A stretch of DNA of 64,000 nt from Selenomonadaceae bacterium. Its GTDB lineage: Bacteria > Bacillota > Negativicutes > Selenomonadales > Selenomonadaceae. The DNA is taken from positions 496,001 through 560,000 of the forward strand of contig JAUNIB010000001.1 in the NCBI GenBank assembly GCA_030523645.1. Reading direction: 5' to 3'. Shown one piece after another: positions 55,170-64,000 of this stretch. The position numbers and the translations under genes were made by a program. Every line of letters begins with the position of its first letter. Position 1 is the first letter of the stretch. The notes beneath the pieces were generated by a model. That model saw only the letters and a program-made list of their open reading frames with translations, made no database searches and was not told where the DNA came from.

Positions 55170-55685
55170 TTAATCCATTTCTTCCGGTAAAGTAACAACC
55201 ATCCGTCCACCGTCGATATCTATTTCGCTGACTACTGTTTTCAGCGCAGGAATCAGAATATCCTTCTGTCCCTTTTCGACAGGTGCAGCTACATAGACAT
55301 CATTGCTTCCGGTTGAAAGAACATCGGTAACTGTTCCCAGATGGGTTCCGGTTTCTTTGTCGTATACTTCCAACCCAATAATGTCTATTGTATAATACTC
55401 GCCTTCTTCAAGCTCGACTGCATCTTCACGATTTACAAAAAGGTAACGCCCTGTCAGTGCAGCAGCCTCTTCACGGTTTTCAATACCTTTGAAGGACATG
55501 AGAACTACATCATTTTGATAACGGACTGATTTAATTTCCATCAGTTCATCGTTGACATAGACCTCGGTCATACCCTCAAATCGCTCTGGAAAATCCGTGA
55601 GACTATTGATGCGAAGCTCTCCCCTGACACCGTGTGTCTTACCGATCTTACCGATTCGAAGGCGGGTTTTATCTGAGTTTTTCAT
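55170..55685 (-). CDS. rimM: Ribosome maturation factor RimM
   Basis: Helps assemble the 30S head domain. LRIGKIGKTHGVRGELRI is the family N terminus, and the PRC-barrel C domain follows (DIIGLEVYDKETGTHLG). ATG 55685 starts one base after the ylqD stop, suggesting coupling; a TTG at 55706 is also in frame. Length 171. Confidence 0.93.
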   Translation of the reverse strand: MKNSDKTRLRIGKIGKTHGVRGELRINSLTDFPERFEGMTEVYVNDELMEIKSVRYQNDVVLMSFKGIENREEAAALTGRYLFVNREDAVELEEGEYYTIDIIGLEVYDKETGTHLGTVTDVLSTGSNDVYVAAPVEKGQKDILIPALKTVVSEIDIDGGRMVVTLPEEMD

Positions 55686-55686
55686 A

Positions 55687-56094
55687 TCAGCTGCGGATTG
55701 CGACAACCTTGTCGTCTTCTACCAAAATCTCTACATTCATGAGCTCACGGATATTATCACCGATTTTTACTTCGACGATACGCTCAAGCTGGCCCTGAAC
55801 AATTTCGGCACCGGGAGCCAGATGATTGGTATCTTCCAGACGTTTCTGAGTATCCTCTTTGAACTCAGCCCGCTGCTCGCGCTCCTGATCAAAATGAGCC
55901 CGAATAGCCTGCATGCGCTGGATATCATTGTGCCCCTGCTCCGCAAGGACTTTGCGCTCCTCAATATCAAGCTGTCCAAGCTCCATATCGACTCGCTTGA
56001 GGCTTTCGGTAAGCTCGCTTACGATACGGGCACGGAGCTTATCGGTAAGCTTTGCCTTTATAGTAATGGGTATTTTAAGGGAAATAGTGTCCAT
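55687..56094 (-). CDS. ylqD: YlqD family protein
   Basis: A 135-residue protein of unknown function found in the khpA-rimM interval of many Bacillota. It has a coiled-coil-like charged middle (about 25-95) and a C-terminal beta-rich part with KIGDNIRELMNVEILVEDDKVV. ATG 56094 has AGAGGT 6 bases upstream; 56112 would add six residues. Confidence 0.85.
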   Translation of the reverse strand: MDTISLKIPITIKAKLTDKLRARIVSELTESLKRVDMELGQLDIEERKVLAEQGHNDIQRMQAIRAHFDQEREQRAEFKEDTQKRLEDTNHLAPGAEIVQGQLERIVEVKIGDNIRELMNVEILVEDDKVVAIRS

Positions 56095-56129
56095 GCTAAT
56101 ACCTCTTTTCATCTCAATTTAGAAAAACA

Positions 56130-56166
56130 GCGGCAAAACCCCACCTAATGGTGGAGTAAATGCCGC
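56130..56166 (-). terminator. Intra-operonic hairpin between khpA and ylqD
   Basis: GCGGCA and ACTCCACC pair with GGTGGGGT and TGCCGC around ATTA, with a small internal bulge; TGTTTTTC follows on the minus strand. It may partly terminate or mark a processing point, lowering ylqD-rimM-trmD relative to rpsP. Confidence 0.65.
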
Positions 56167-56172
56167 CTCAGC

Positions 56173-56400
56173 TCATATGATTTCTACGGTAACTTTTTTG
56201 TTTTCCACAGTTGCCGCTGCCTTGACTACCGTGCGGATAGCCTTTGCAATACGCCCCTGTTTACCGATGACCTTACCCATATCATCCTGAGCCACATGAA
56301 GCTCAAATACTACTACATCCTCGTCGATTTTTTCTTCGACGACGACGGCTTCCGGATGATCTACAAGGGATTTGGCGATGTACTCAACCAGTTCTTTCAT
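56173..56400 (-). CDS. khpA: KH-domain RNA-binding protein KhpA (YlqC)
   Basis: A 75-residue single KH domain. The GXXG loop is in MGKVIGKQGRIAKAIR. KhpA binds RNA with KhpB and affects division and cell-wall synthesis in some Bacillota. It follows rpsP by 15 bases in the usual order. Confidence 0.92.
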   Translation of the reverse strand: MKELVEYIAKSLVDHPEAVVVEEKIDEDVVVFELHVAQDDMGKVIGKQGRIAKAIRTVVKAAATVENKKVTVEII

Positions 56401-56415
56401 CTGGAAACCTCGTAA

Positions 56416-56688
56416 TTACTTAGAGCGCTTTGCTGCATCGTACTTAGCCATAACACCCTTCTTGCTGAGCAAGGAGCGAACGGTATCAGTCGGCTGTGCA
56501 CCCTTCATCATCCAATCAATAGCCTTTTCTTCATCAACATTGACGACAGCAGGCTCCTTAGTCGGATCGTAGTTACCGATGATCTCGATGAAACGACCGT
56601 TGCGCGGGGAATGGGAATCAGCAACAATGATGCGATAGAAGGGCTTCTTCTTAGCACCGAGACGGGTCAAACGAATCTTTACTGCCAT
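56416..56688 (-). CDS. rpsP: 30S ribosomal protein S16
   Basis: Ribosomal protein bS16. [32 protein letters not shown] is the family signature. At 90 residues it is normal. GGAGG precedes the ATG. It lies between ffh and khpA. Confidence 0.97.
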   Translation of the reverse strand: MAVKIRLTRLGAKKKPFYRIIVADSHSPRNGRFIEIIGNYDPTKEPAVVNVDEEKAIDWMMKGAQPTDTVRSLLSKKGVMAKYDAAKRSK

Positions 56689-56715
56689 TGTAAATTCACC
56701 TCCTTAAACCGGTGA

Positions 56716-58086
56716 TCACTTCATGAAGGGAAGTCCGGGAATCTTCGGCATTCTAAAAGTGCCAAGCCCCTTGCCGCCCTTCAGATTCTTCATCTTCTTC
56801 ATCATCTTGCGCATTTCGGCAAACTGCTTCAAGAGCTTGTTTACTTCCTGTACGCTGGTTCCGCTGCCGCGTGCTATACGCTTGCGGCGGCTTCCATCGA
56901 TGATTTTTATATCAGCACGCTCTTGAGGAGTCATAGAGCGAATGATAGCTTCAATACGGCGAATTTCTTTGCCGTTCAGGTCTATATCGGCACCTTCAAG
57001 CTGCTTCTTAAGGTTTCCCATACCGGGAATCATACCAAGAATCTGCTCAAGAGAACCGAGTTTCTTCACCTGCTGCATCTGATCAAGGAAGTCATCAAGG
57101 GTAAATTCGTCCTTACGGAATTTCCTTTGGATTTCCTTAGCCTGCTTGGCATCGTAAACTTCCTGAGCCTTCTCGACCAGAGAAAGGACATCGCCCATAC
57201 CGAGTATTCGGGAAGCCATACGATCCGGATAGAAAGGCTCCAGCGGCTCAAGCTTCTCACCCATACCAATAAATTTGATTGGGCAGTTGGTAACAGCCTT
57301 AATGGAGAGAGCCGCACCGCCTCGTGCATCGCCATCCATTTTGGTGAGGATAACACCGTCTACGCTCAAATCTTCATTGAAGCTCTGAGCAACATTTACG
57401 GCTTCCTGACCTGTCATGGCATCGACAACCAACAGGATTTCATGGGGATTGACCTCAGATTTGATGGATTTAAGCTCTTCCATCAATTCCCTGTTAATCT
57501 GCAGACGACCGGCGGTATCAATTATTATAACATCAGCTGCTCTATGCTCAGCAAAGTCAATTGATGACTTTGCGATGGTCACAGCATCTGTACCCTGCGG
57601 CATAGAAAAAACCGGAATATCAAGCTGACTGCCGATAACCTGCAGCTGCTTGATGGCGGCCGGACGATATATATCAGCCGCAACCAGCACCGGACGCTTT
57701 CCTTTTTTCTTAAGCGCTACGCCAAGCTTACCGGCAGATGTAGTCTTACCTGCACCCTGCAGACCTACCAGCATGATAATCGTGGGAGGTTTCGGGGAAA
57801 TATTAATCTTGCTCTGAGTACCGCCCATTAAGGCAGTAAGCTCTTCATCGACAATCTTAATAACAACCTGTGCAGGTGTCAGGGTTTCCAAAACTTCCTG
57901 ACCTACAGCTCTTTCTTTTACTTTTTTTACAAAATCTTTTACGACTTTGAAGTTAACATCAGCCTCGAGAAGTGCCATTCGCACATCTCGCATTGCCTCA
58001 TTAACATCATCTTCAGTTAACCGTCCGTGACCCCGTAACTTCTTGAAGGTCTCCTGCAGACGGTCAGCCAGGCCTTCAAATATCAT
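56716..58086 (-). CDS. ffh: Signal recognition particle GTPase Ffh
   Basis: Targets membrane proteins to the translocon with the SRP RNA and FtsY. N domain, GTPase G domain (GLQGAGKTTSAGKL, DTAGR, TKMDGDARGGAALS), then the methionine-rich M domain with RGSGTSVQEVN. Length 456. It overlaps ylxM by 11 bases. Confidence 0.96.
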   Translation of the reverse strand: MIFEGLADRLQETFKKLRGHGRLTEDDVNEAMRDVRMALLEADVNFKVVKDFVKKVKERAVGQEVLETLTPAQVVIKIVDEELTALMGGTQSKINISPKPPTIIMLVGLQGAGKTTSAGKLGVALKKKGKRPVLVAADIYRPAAIKQLQVIGSQLDIPVFSMPQGTDAVTIAKSSIDFAEHRAADVIIIDTAGRLQINRELMEELKSIKSEVNPHEILLVVDAMTGQEAVNVAQSFNEDLSVDGVILTKMDGDARGGAALSIKAVTNCPIKFIGMGEKLEPLEPFYPDRMASRILGMGDVLSLVEKAQEVYDAKQAKEIQRKFRKDEFTLDDFLDQMQQVKKLGSLEQILGMIPGMGNLKKQLEGADIDLNGKEIRRIEAIIRSMTPQERADIKIIDGSRRKRIARGSGTSVQEVNKLLKQFAEMRKMMKKMKNLKGGKGLGTFRMPKIPGLPFMK

Positions 58087-58462
58087 TACTTTCCCTGCTT
58101 TCCATGTAGCTGTCTATATACTTTTTCAGTAGCTTGAGGACTGTTTTACGGGTTTTCTCGTCTTTGGCATCCGACAGCTTATCATAAAGGCTTAGAAGCT
58201 GCTCATGTTCTTTGCTTCTCTGTGCAATAAATCCCAGCCGTGCTTCGTAATCGGCCAGACTCTCATGAGTCCTCTTAAGCATATCATGCACTGCCTGCCT
58301 TGATATGCCCTTGCTGTCACCAATCTCGGAAACAGTAAGGTCTTCATACAGATACATGGTAAGGATTTCTCTCTGATGATCCGTCAGAAGCTGTCCGTAG
58401 CAGTCATACAAATCGGCAAACTCCATACGCTCGGCAAATTTCTCTCCGGAATGAGTCTCCAT
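58076..58462 (-). CDS. ylxM: YlxM/p13-like SRP-associated DNA-binding protein
   Basis: A 128-residue sigma-factor-like HTH protein (TDHQREILTMYLYEDLTVSEIGDSKGISRQAVHDMLKR). It normally sits upstream of ffh and is thought to modulate SRP. ATG 58462 with GGTGA upstream is preferred to the ATG at 58477. Confidence 0.9.
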   Translation of the reverse strand: METHSGEKFAERMEFADLYDCYGQLLTDHQREILTMYLYEDLTVSEIGDSKGISRQAVHDMLKRTHESLADYEARLGFIAQRSKEHEQLLSLYDKLSDAKDEKTRKTVLKLLKKYIDSYMESRESNDI

Positions 58463-58540
58463 GTATCTCACCGCCATGTATCTTAGTTTATGACAGCGTC
58501 AAGCAAAACTATTTGACGCCAACATTGGGAATTATACATA

Positions 58541-58582
58541 TAAAAATTGCCATTGTCAAGCGTTTTCACTTGGCAATGGCAA
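58541..58582 (-). terminator. Terminator after ftsY
   Basis: On the minus strand, a 14-bp stem of TTGCCATTG and CAAG halves (one mismatch) surrounds 8 bases, followed by TTTTTAT. It overlaps the intergenic region before ylxM, so smc-ftsY and ylxM-trmD are separate units. Confidence 0.85.
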
Positions 58583-58586
58583 AAAT

Positions 58587-59501
58587 TTATTTATTGAAAA
58601 GTGCCTTGGCAAAATCGTCGGGGACAAATGGTCTAAGATCCTCTACTGCCTCACCGACACCAATCCATTTAACAGGCATCTTCAGCTCTGATTTAATGCC
58701 TATGACGACACCGCCTTTGGCAGTACCGTCCAGCTTGGTAAGGACAACACCGGTAACAGGAGCAGCCTCGGTAAACAGTTTTGCCTGACTGATTGCATTT
58801 TGTCCGGTAGTAGCATCAAGAACAAGCAGTGTTTCATGGGGAGCTCCGGGAATCTCACGTGAAATAACGCGATTAATTTTCTTAAGCTCTTCCATCAGAT
58901 TGGACTTAGTCTGAAGGCGTCCGGCAGTATCGATAATAAGAATATCAACATCACGGGCTTTGGCTGCCATCACAGCATCATAAGCTACCGCCGCCGGGTC
59001 AGAACCGGCTTCATGCTTGATAACCGTGGCATTGGTTCGCTCTCCCCAAACCTCCAGCTGTTCAATAGCTGCCGCTCTAAAGGTATCACCGGCAGCCAGC
59101 ATTACCTTTTTGCCGTAGTAGTTGTAGAAAGCACTCAGTTTACCTATGGTAGTAGTCTTTCCTGCGCCGTTTACACCGACAATCAGCAGGACAGTCGGCC
59201 CTTTGGGAGCAAAGCGGACACCACAATTACCAAGATTAAGTATGGAGGAAATTTCCTTTTCCAAAAAAGGTTTTAAGTCCTCTGGGGAGTTTATCTGTTT
59301 TGATTTAATCCCCTTTCGTACGGAATCCATCAGCTTCTCGGTTGTATCAAATCCGACATCTGCCATTATCAGAGTTTCTTCAAGCTCTTCCAACAGATCT
59401 TCATTGATATCCGCATAACCAAGAATAAGTTTTTCAATTTTTCCGGTGAAGGCCTCTCGGGTTTTCATAATCCCCTTTTTTAGCCTGTCAAAAAAGCCCA
59501 T
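58587..59501 (-). CDS. ftsY: Signal recognition particle receptor FtsY
   Basis: Membrane-associated SRP receptor GTPase. The NG core is complete: GVNGAGKTTTIGKL, DTAGRLQTKSNLMEEL, TKLDGTAKGGVVIG and WIGVGEAVEDLRPF. At 304 residues it lacks the long acidic A domain of E. coli FtsY, as in many Bacillota. It lies 16 bases after smc. Confidence 0.95.
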   Translation of the reverse strand: MGFFDRLKKGIMKTREAFTGKIEKLILGYADINEDLLEELEETLIMADVGFDTTEKLMDSVRKGIKSKQINSPEDLKPFLEKEISSILNLGNCGVRFAPKGPTVLLIVGVNGAGKTTTIGKLSAFYNYYGKKVMLAAGDTFRAAAIEQLEVWGERTNATVIKHEAGSDPAAVAYDAVMAAKARDVDILIIDTAGRLQTKSNLMEELKKINRVISREIPGAPHETLLVLDATTGQNAISQAKLFTEAAPVTGVVLTKLDGTAKGGVVIGIKSELKMPVKWIGVGEAVEDLRPFVPDDFAKALFNK

Positions 59502-59517
59502 AATCGGTCTCCTTTAA

Positions 59518-62500
59518 TTATTCATCAAACTTCACGGATATAATCTTTGAAATACCTGAATCCTCCAATGTTACTCCGTAAAGGGTATCTGCTGAGTCCA
59601 TGGTACCCTTGCGATGTGTAACAATGATGAACTGAGTATTTTCCGAAAACTCCTTCAAGAAAGTTCCGAAACGAGTGATATTCGCTTCATCCAAAGGAGC
59701 ATCGATTTCATCAAGCACAGCAAATGGTGAGGGAGAATATCGCAGAACGGCAAAGAGCAGTGCGATGACGGTAAGAGCTCGCTCTCCGCCTGACAGCGCA
59801 GACAGATTCTGTCGTTTCTTGTTGGGGATTGTCACATTTATGTCAATTCCTGCTGCAAGTATATCACCGTCTCCGGTGCGAATAAGGTCTGCCTCTCCTC
59901 CGCCGAAAAGTGAAATGAAAGTCTCTCCGAAATACCGGCGGATTGAATCAAAGGCCTCTATAAGCCGTTCCCTCATCTTCTCATCTATATTGTTAATTAT
60001 AGATATGAGATTATCCATTGCCAGCCGCAAATCACCGGCTTGGGTAGAAAGAAGGCTGCGGCGCTCATCAAGTCTCTGCGCATCTTCAATCGCATTAGGA
60101 TTTACAGGACCAAGTTCCCTGATTTTCTCCTCCAGTCGGCGAAGATGACGCAGAAGCTCATTACCGCTTAATTCCAGCCTCTTCGCTTCCGCAGCCGCAA
60201 TGGAAATGCTAAAGTCATCTTCCAACGACCGCTTTGCTTCATCTGCGGCAAATTGCCGCTTGCTTATGTGAAGTTCCAGCTCTTGAATTTCTTGGCGAAG
60301 CTCCGACAAGTGTCGATTTACTTTTCTGATTTCTTCGTCCTTGTCATTGCCTTCAGTCAGAGCATCCATTTTGCTGGAATAGAGCGCATCCCTATGATCA
60401 TTCAATTCATGCAGCTTTTTCTTCAGCTCGTTCAGCTGTGCTTCGGCTTTTAATCTGTCATCGCTCTTTATTGAAAGCTTTTCAACCAGTGCCAGACATT
60501 CTGATTTAAGAGTTTGTCTGCTCTGCTCCAGCTGTTCAATTTCCTGATATTTAAGAATTATCTTCTCTTTTATAAAGTTAATCTGCTGATGTACAGCCGC
60601 CTGTTCAACCTCATTTTGATGCAGCTTATCAGAGAGAGTCTTGGCTTCTGTTTCCAGCTCCGTAAGACTTATTCCAAGCTGTCGGCTCTCCTCGTAAGAT
60701 TTTTCAGCCTCGGCAATTACTTCCCGTAATTCCCGATGAGCAGCAGCCTTCTTCTCCTGAAGCTGTGCAAAGCTTACAGAGAACTGAGCCACAGCCGCCC
60801 TCAAATCCTCCAGATTTTTAGATTTTTCGGCAATAAGTTCCTCAAGATTAGCCTTATCACTTTTTACAGCCGTAGTCTGTATCAGTATTTGCTGAAGCTC
60901 TCCGGATAAAGCTTCTTTATTCTGTTCCAGACTTTCCAGCTTAGTTACAGCAGACGCTTCATCAGCCGCGATGTCCTTTTCCTCTGACTTTCGCTCCTTC
61001 AAAGTTTCGGTCAACGAGGCTATCTCGCCTCTTCTGTTGAGAAAACTGTTTTCATTGTTCCGTGTACTGCCGCCCGATACGGAGCCGCCGGGATTTAGGA
61101 GTTCACCGGACAGAGTAACCAGGCGATTTCTGTAGCCGAGCTTTCTGGCGATGGCATTTGCATTATCAAAGCCATCTACAACAATCGTTGTCGCCAGCAG
61201 GAATCTGGATACTATATCATATTCAGGCTTTGTCTCTATCAATTCATGACCAAGACCGATATAGCCTTTCATTGATTTAATATCATCGGAGATGTTCAGC
61301 GGTTTTCTGTCGTTAAGACTATCCAAAGGGAGGAAAGTTACTCTTCCGACTTTATTTATTTTCAGATACTCAATGGCCGCCTTGGCTGTATTCATATCTT
61401 CCGTAACAATATACTGCTGCGCTGCACCGAGGGCTATTTCCACTGCTGTTACATATTTCTCCGGCACATTAAAAAGCTCTGCAACAGCACCGTGAATCCT
61501 TCCTCTCCATACTTCATGACAGGAAAGTATGGAACGCGGAGCTCTGCCAAACCCCTCGTACGCAGACTGCAGCTGACTGAGAACCTGCAGCTTTGCTTCA
61601 ATCTGCGATATAAGCTGCCTTTTGGTTTTAAGCTCCTGCTGTACGCGAAAAAGCTTATCCCTCAGGACACGAGCTTCTCGCTCATTATTCCTGTAAGCAT
61701 CTTCTTTTTCTTTATATTGCTTGTTGAGACTGGCCAGACTGCTCTCAGCAGCTTGCAGTCTTTCAAGGCCGACATTTAGGGCGGCACTTATTTCCTTCTC
61801 TGCTTCACCACTTCTTGCCTGACGCTCTGTCTCACTGTCTATGTCTTTTTCAAGTAAGGCAATGGCATTCTTCTTCTCACTTACATTCTGCTCTGCCGTG
61901 AGACGAGCTGCCTGAGACTGTGAATACTTATCGGATACCTTTTTTATTTCAGCATTTTTGATACTGATTTCGTTTCGAATAACTCCGATTGTATCACTAA
62001 TCTGCTGCCGTTTTTCCTGAAGTGCCTTATTATCTTCAGTGTATTCGTTTACAGCGTTCTTACCGGCGGCAACTGCCTCTTCTTTTTGCTTTTCTTCCGC
62101 GGAATAACGCTCAAGTGTCTCTTCGTCGTTACGCCGCTGCTCATCAAGCAGTCGAAGGTCGCCTTCCTTATCCTTGATTGTTTCAGAAAGGGTCAGCAGC
62201 TCATTTCCGATGGCAGATAAGTCATTTTCTAAAGTGAGAACTCTTTGACTCAGTTCTTGTTTTTCTGCTTCAGCCTTTGCCAGCTCAGCAGTTACAGAAA
62301 CTTCAGCGTCATTTTTAGCCAGAAGCTTATTCTTTCCGGTGGATATTTCCTGCTGTTCCCGTTCATAGCGCTCAAGCAGGCCTGTAATTTTTGCTTTGTC
62401 CCGCTCCCCTGACAATTCATTGTATTGCCTGGTTTTTTCAGCTTCAATCTTCAGCGGTTCAAGCTGGGTATCAATTTCCCGTAATATGTCATTAACGCGG

Positions 62501-63066
62501 GTTAGATTATTCTGTGTGTTCTCCAGTTTTCTGGAAGCTTCCTTGCGATTTGTTCGGAACTTTGTTATACCGGCTGCCTCTTCAAAGAAAAGACGGCGCT
62601 CCTCCGGTTTACTGTTAAGTATCTCATCAATCTTGTTCTGACCGATGATGCTTATTCCTTCACGGCCGATACCGGTATCGGCCAGCAAAAGATGTATATC
62701 CTTCAACCGACAAGGTACTTTGTTAATATAGCACTCGCTCTCCCCGGAACGGAAAAGACGCCTGGTAATAATAACCTCAGAATAATCTACAGGCAGTCTT
62801 GCATCATCATTTGAAAAATAAAGTGATACCTCAGCAACGCCAAGCTGTCTGCGCTCTTTACTGCCGGTAAAAATTATATCCTCAGTCTTTAAGCCTCTGA
62901 GATTGCGAACGTTCTGCTCACCAAGAACCCAGCGAATAGCATCTGTAATATTACTTTTTCCGCTGCCATTTGGGCCAACGATAGCAGTAACTCCCTTATC
63001 AAAATCTACTTCAATCTTATCAGCAAAGGACTTAAATCCGTATGCTGTCAAGCGTTTAAGTTGCAA
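59518..63066 (-). CDS. smc: Chromosome segregation protein SMC
   Basis: Condensin ATPase of 1182 residues. The N-terminal Walker A GPNGSGKSNI, two long coiled coils (about 170-500 and 670-1010), the hinge between, and the C-terminal signature LSGGERALTV with Walker B VLDEIDAPLDEAN are all intact. It dimerises to organise chromosome DNA. It is followed by ftsY, as usual. Confidence 0.96.
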   Translation of the reverse strand: MQLKRLTAYGFKSFADKIEVDFDKGVTAIVGPNGSGKSNITDAIRWVLGEQNVRNLRGLKTEDIIFTGSKERRQLGVAEVSLYFSNDDARLPVDYSEVIITRRLFRSGESECYINKVPCRLKDIHLLLADTGIGREGISIIGQNKIDEILNSKPEERRLFFEEAAGITKFRTNRKEASRKLENTQNNLTRVNDILREIDTQLEPLKIEAEKTRQYNELSGERDKAKITGLLERYEREQQEISTGKNKLLAKNDAEVSVTAELAKAEAEKQELSQRVLTLENDLSAIGNELLTLSETIKDKEGDLRLLDEQRRNDEETLERYSAEEKQKEEAVAAGKNAVNEYTEDNKALQEKRQQISDTIGVIRNEISIKNAEIKKVSDKYSQSQAARLTAEQNVSEKKNAIALLEKDIDSETERQARSGEAEKEISAALNVGLERLQAAESSLASLNKQYKEKEDAYRNNEREARVLRDKLFRVQQELKTKRQLISQIEAKLQVLSQLQSAYEGFGRAPRSILSCHEVWRGRIHGAVAELFNVPEKYVTAVEIALGAAQQYIVTEDMNTAKAAIEYLKINKVGRVTFLPLDSLNDRKPLNISDDIKSMKGYIGLGHELIETKPEYDIVSRFLLATTIVVDGFDNANAIARKLGYRNRLVTLSGELLNPGGSVSGGSTRNNENSFLNRRGEIASLTETLKERKSEEKDIAADEASAVTKLESLEQNKEALSGELQQILIQTTAVKSDKANLEELIAEKSKNLEDLRAAVAQFSVSFAQLQEKKAAAHRELREVIAEAEKSYEESRQLGISLTELETEAKTLSDKLHQNEVEQAAVHQQINFIKEKIILKYQEIEQLEQSRQTLKSECLALVEKLSIKSDDRLKAEAQLNELKKKLHELNDHRDALYSSKMDALTEGNDKDEEIRKVNRHLSELRQEIQELELHISKRQFAADEAKRSLEDDFSISIAAAEAKRLELSGNELLRHLRRLEEKIRELGPVNPNAIEDAQRLDERRSLLSTQAGDLRLAMDNLISIINNIDEKMRERLIEAFDSIRRYFGETFISLFGGGEADLIRTGDGDILAAGIDINVTIPNKKRQNLSALSGGERALTVIALLFAVLRYSPSPFAVLDEIDAPLDEANITRFGTFLKEFSENTQFIIVTHRKGTMDSADTLYGVTLEDSGISKIISVKFDE

Positions 63067-63096
63067 CAGCTACACCTTTTCTAAAATCGTATACAA

Positions 63097-63999
63097 TCAG
63101 TCTGTTTGTTTATTTATAAAGTTCTCGCCGAATAACTTAACTGTATAAAAGAGACCAATTAAAAACGGCAAATACTCAGAAATAATCCGCCATGCTACTG
63201 CTAATATACCGACAGTTCCGGCCGGAACGAGATTCTTAAACAATAAGACAAAGCCGCCTTCGGCTACTCCGCTGCCTCCAGGAGTGGGGGTAAAATACAG
63301 CAGCATATTCAGGAAGAACATCCGGCCCATTACCATCAACCAGTCCGCGTCATCCACGCCAAGCCCATACATAAGGCATGGCAAAATAGCGTAGAGGAAA
63401 AACAATGAAATACCGGATTCCAGACAAATAAGAACCATCATTAAAGGCGACTTTTTCAGCAGTCTGGTTGCTTCTTTTATTTCCTGAAAGAGTTCCAGCA
63501 GCTGGTGTCCGCGGTGAACCGGCAGCGCCTTAGCAATCTTTACAATCAGACGGGCAAATAAATGATACTTAATAATTACCCACAACCCGATGGTCGATAG
63601 TAATAATGCTGATGCAGTAAAAATTATAGCATTATCAGATAGTACAGGAATAATTTTACTGTCGTATAAAAAAATAAACGGAGTTGTTAATAACAGGAAC
63701 GCAATCGTCATAAGGGTCTTACCCAAGATTACTGCTGTTGCTTTGCCTGTTGGAACGCCAAACTTTTTTAAGAAAAGCATCTGGGCCACTGCACCGCCGG
63801 TCGCACCGGGAGTCAGCAAAGCCAAAAAATAGTTTCCGAATACGACCTGCATTGCCTGACGCAGTGAAATTTTTTCCCCGGAAATCCCCAAAATATGCAT
63901 CAATCTGGTTCCGTCAAGCAACAATCCTATGCTGGTGGAACCAAGAGCCAATAAAACACCTACGGGCTTGAAAACAGTGAGATTTGCCAGAGTGTTAAT
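63097..63999 (-). CDS. YbhN/UPF0104 (lysylphosphatidylglycerol synthase-like) membrane protein, 5' end outside window
   Basis: Polytopic membrane protein with several hydrophobic segments. FGNYFLALLTPGATGGAVAQMLFLKKFGVPTG and LNMLLYFTPTPGGSGVAEGGFVLLF match the flippase-like LPG_synthase_TM/UPF0104 family. The frame stays open to the window edge, so the TTG at 63951 is not the true start. Function uncertain; it could act on lipids or lipid-linked precursors. Confidence 0.8.
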   Translation of the reverse strand: MNTLANLTVFKPVGVLLALGSTSIGLLLDGTRLMHILGISGEKISLRQAMQVVFGNYFLALLTPGATGGAVAQMLFLKKFGVPTGKATAVILGKTLMTIAFLLLTTPFIFLYDSKIIPVLSDNAIIFTASALLLSTIGLWVIIKYHLFARLIVKIAKALPVHRGHQLLELFQEIKEATRLLKKSPLMMVLICLESGISLFFLYAILPCLMYGLGVDDADWLMVMGRMFFLNMLLYFTPTPGGSGVAEGGFVLLFKNLVPAGTVGILAVAWRIISEYLPFLIGLFYTVKLFGENFINKQTD

Positions 64000-64000
64000 A

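Noticed and set aside
1..64000. tRNA, rRNA, toxin-antitoxin or phage genes
   Set aside because: No cloverleaf, rRNA segment, toxin-antitoxin pair or phage structural gene could be recognised on either strand.

Overview
This window looks like a chromosomal segment of an anaerobic Bacillota, most plausibly class Negativicutes. The evidence is indirect. There is an anaerobic (early cobalt insertion) cobalamin operon, a YlxM-Ffh-RpsP-KhpA-YlqD-RimM-TrmD block, an [FeFe]-hydrogenase maturase (HydE), a hybrid-cluster protein (Hcp) with its ferredoxin, an Rrf2 regulator and a Tat-exported flavoprotein. Genus cannot be settled from sequence alone. No rRNA, tRNA, CRISPR array or intact mobile element is visible.

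Layout. (1) 1-7450, plus strand: S-adenosylhomocysteine handling (ahcY, mtaD), a hybrid-binding RNase H, an FtsK/SpoIIIE translocase, ispD-ispF, then a strong terminator. (2) 7500-24225, plus strand: a cobalamin riboswitch and a compact run of 16 cobalamin genes (cbiD, cbiE, cbiT, cobM, cbiG, cobJ, cobK, cbiC, cbiA, cobU, cbiP, cbiB, cobS, pduX-like, cobD, cobC), followed without a visible break by aroQ, a Xaa-Pro peptidase and efp. The riboswitch's terminator hairpin also contains the cbiD ribosome binding site. cbiL/cobI, a cobalt chelatase, cobA and cobT are not in the window. (3) 24225-30045: rqcH, a phosphoglycolate-phosphatase-like gene, rlmD, two small membrane proteins, and a low-molecular-weight protein tyrosine phosphatase whose expected start codon reads ATA.

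(4) 30.0-36.4 kb is an accessory block. Almost all of it is on the minus strand: Fe-S protein, hcp, a 60-residue Cys-rich protein, a pyridoxamine kinase, an HD-domain protein and a TIGR04076 protein, with a divergent Crp/Fnr regulator. It carries several decayed genes: an XRE regulator with a premature TGA, a TIGR04076 copy, a small unknown gene and an IS3-type transposase. Each edge carries a pair of 11-bp tandem repeats resembling the arm-type sites of Tn916 integrase.

(5) 36.7-52.8 kb: a Tat flavoprotein, hydE, an Rrf2 regulator divergent from metY-cysK, a PreA-like dehydrogenase with an extra Fe-S domain divergent from a MarR regulator, a PTS IIA protein, an RsmH paralogue, and a phosphate module (pstS-C-A-B, mgsA, phoB, phoR). 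The metY-cysK transcript begins with a 24-codon ORF ending in a Cys-Cys-Cys run and a final Cys, a candidate cysteine-sensing leader. The phosphate module has four 11-bp-spaced Pho-box-like repeats upstream of pstS. (6) 52.8-64 kb, minus strand: a DASS-family transporter and the conserved SRP/ribosome-maturation block (trmD, rimM, ylqD, khpA, rpsP, ffh, ylxM, ftsY, smc), ending in a lysylphosphatidylglycerol synthase-like membrane protein cut by the window edge.

Most promising for novelty: the Cys-rich leader ORF with its Rrf2-type operator, the decayed island with integrase-like repeats, the Cys-rich protein in the hcp cluster, the PreA-like fusion, and mgsA placed inside the phosphate-starvation module.
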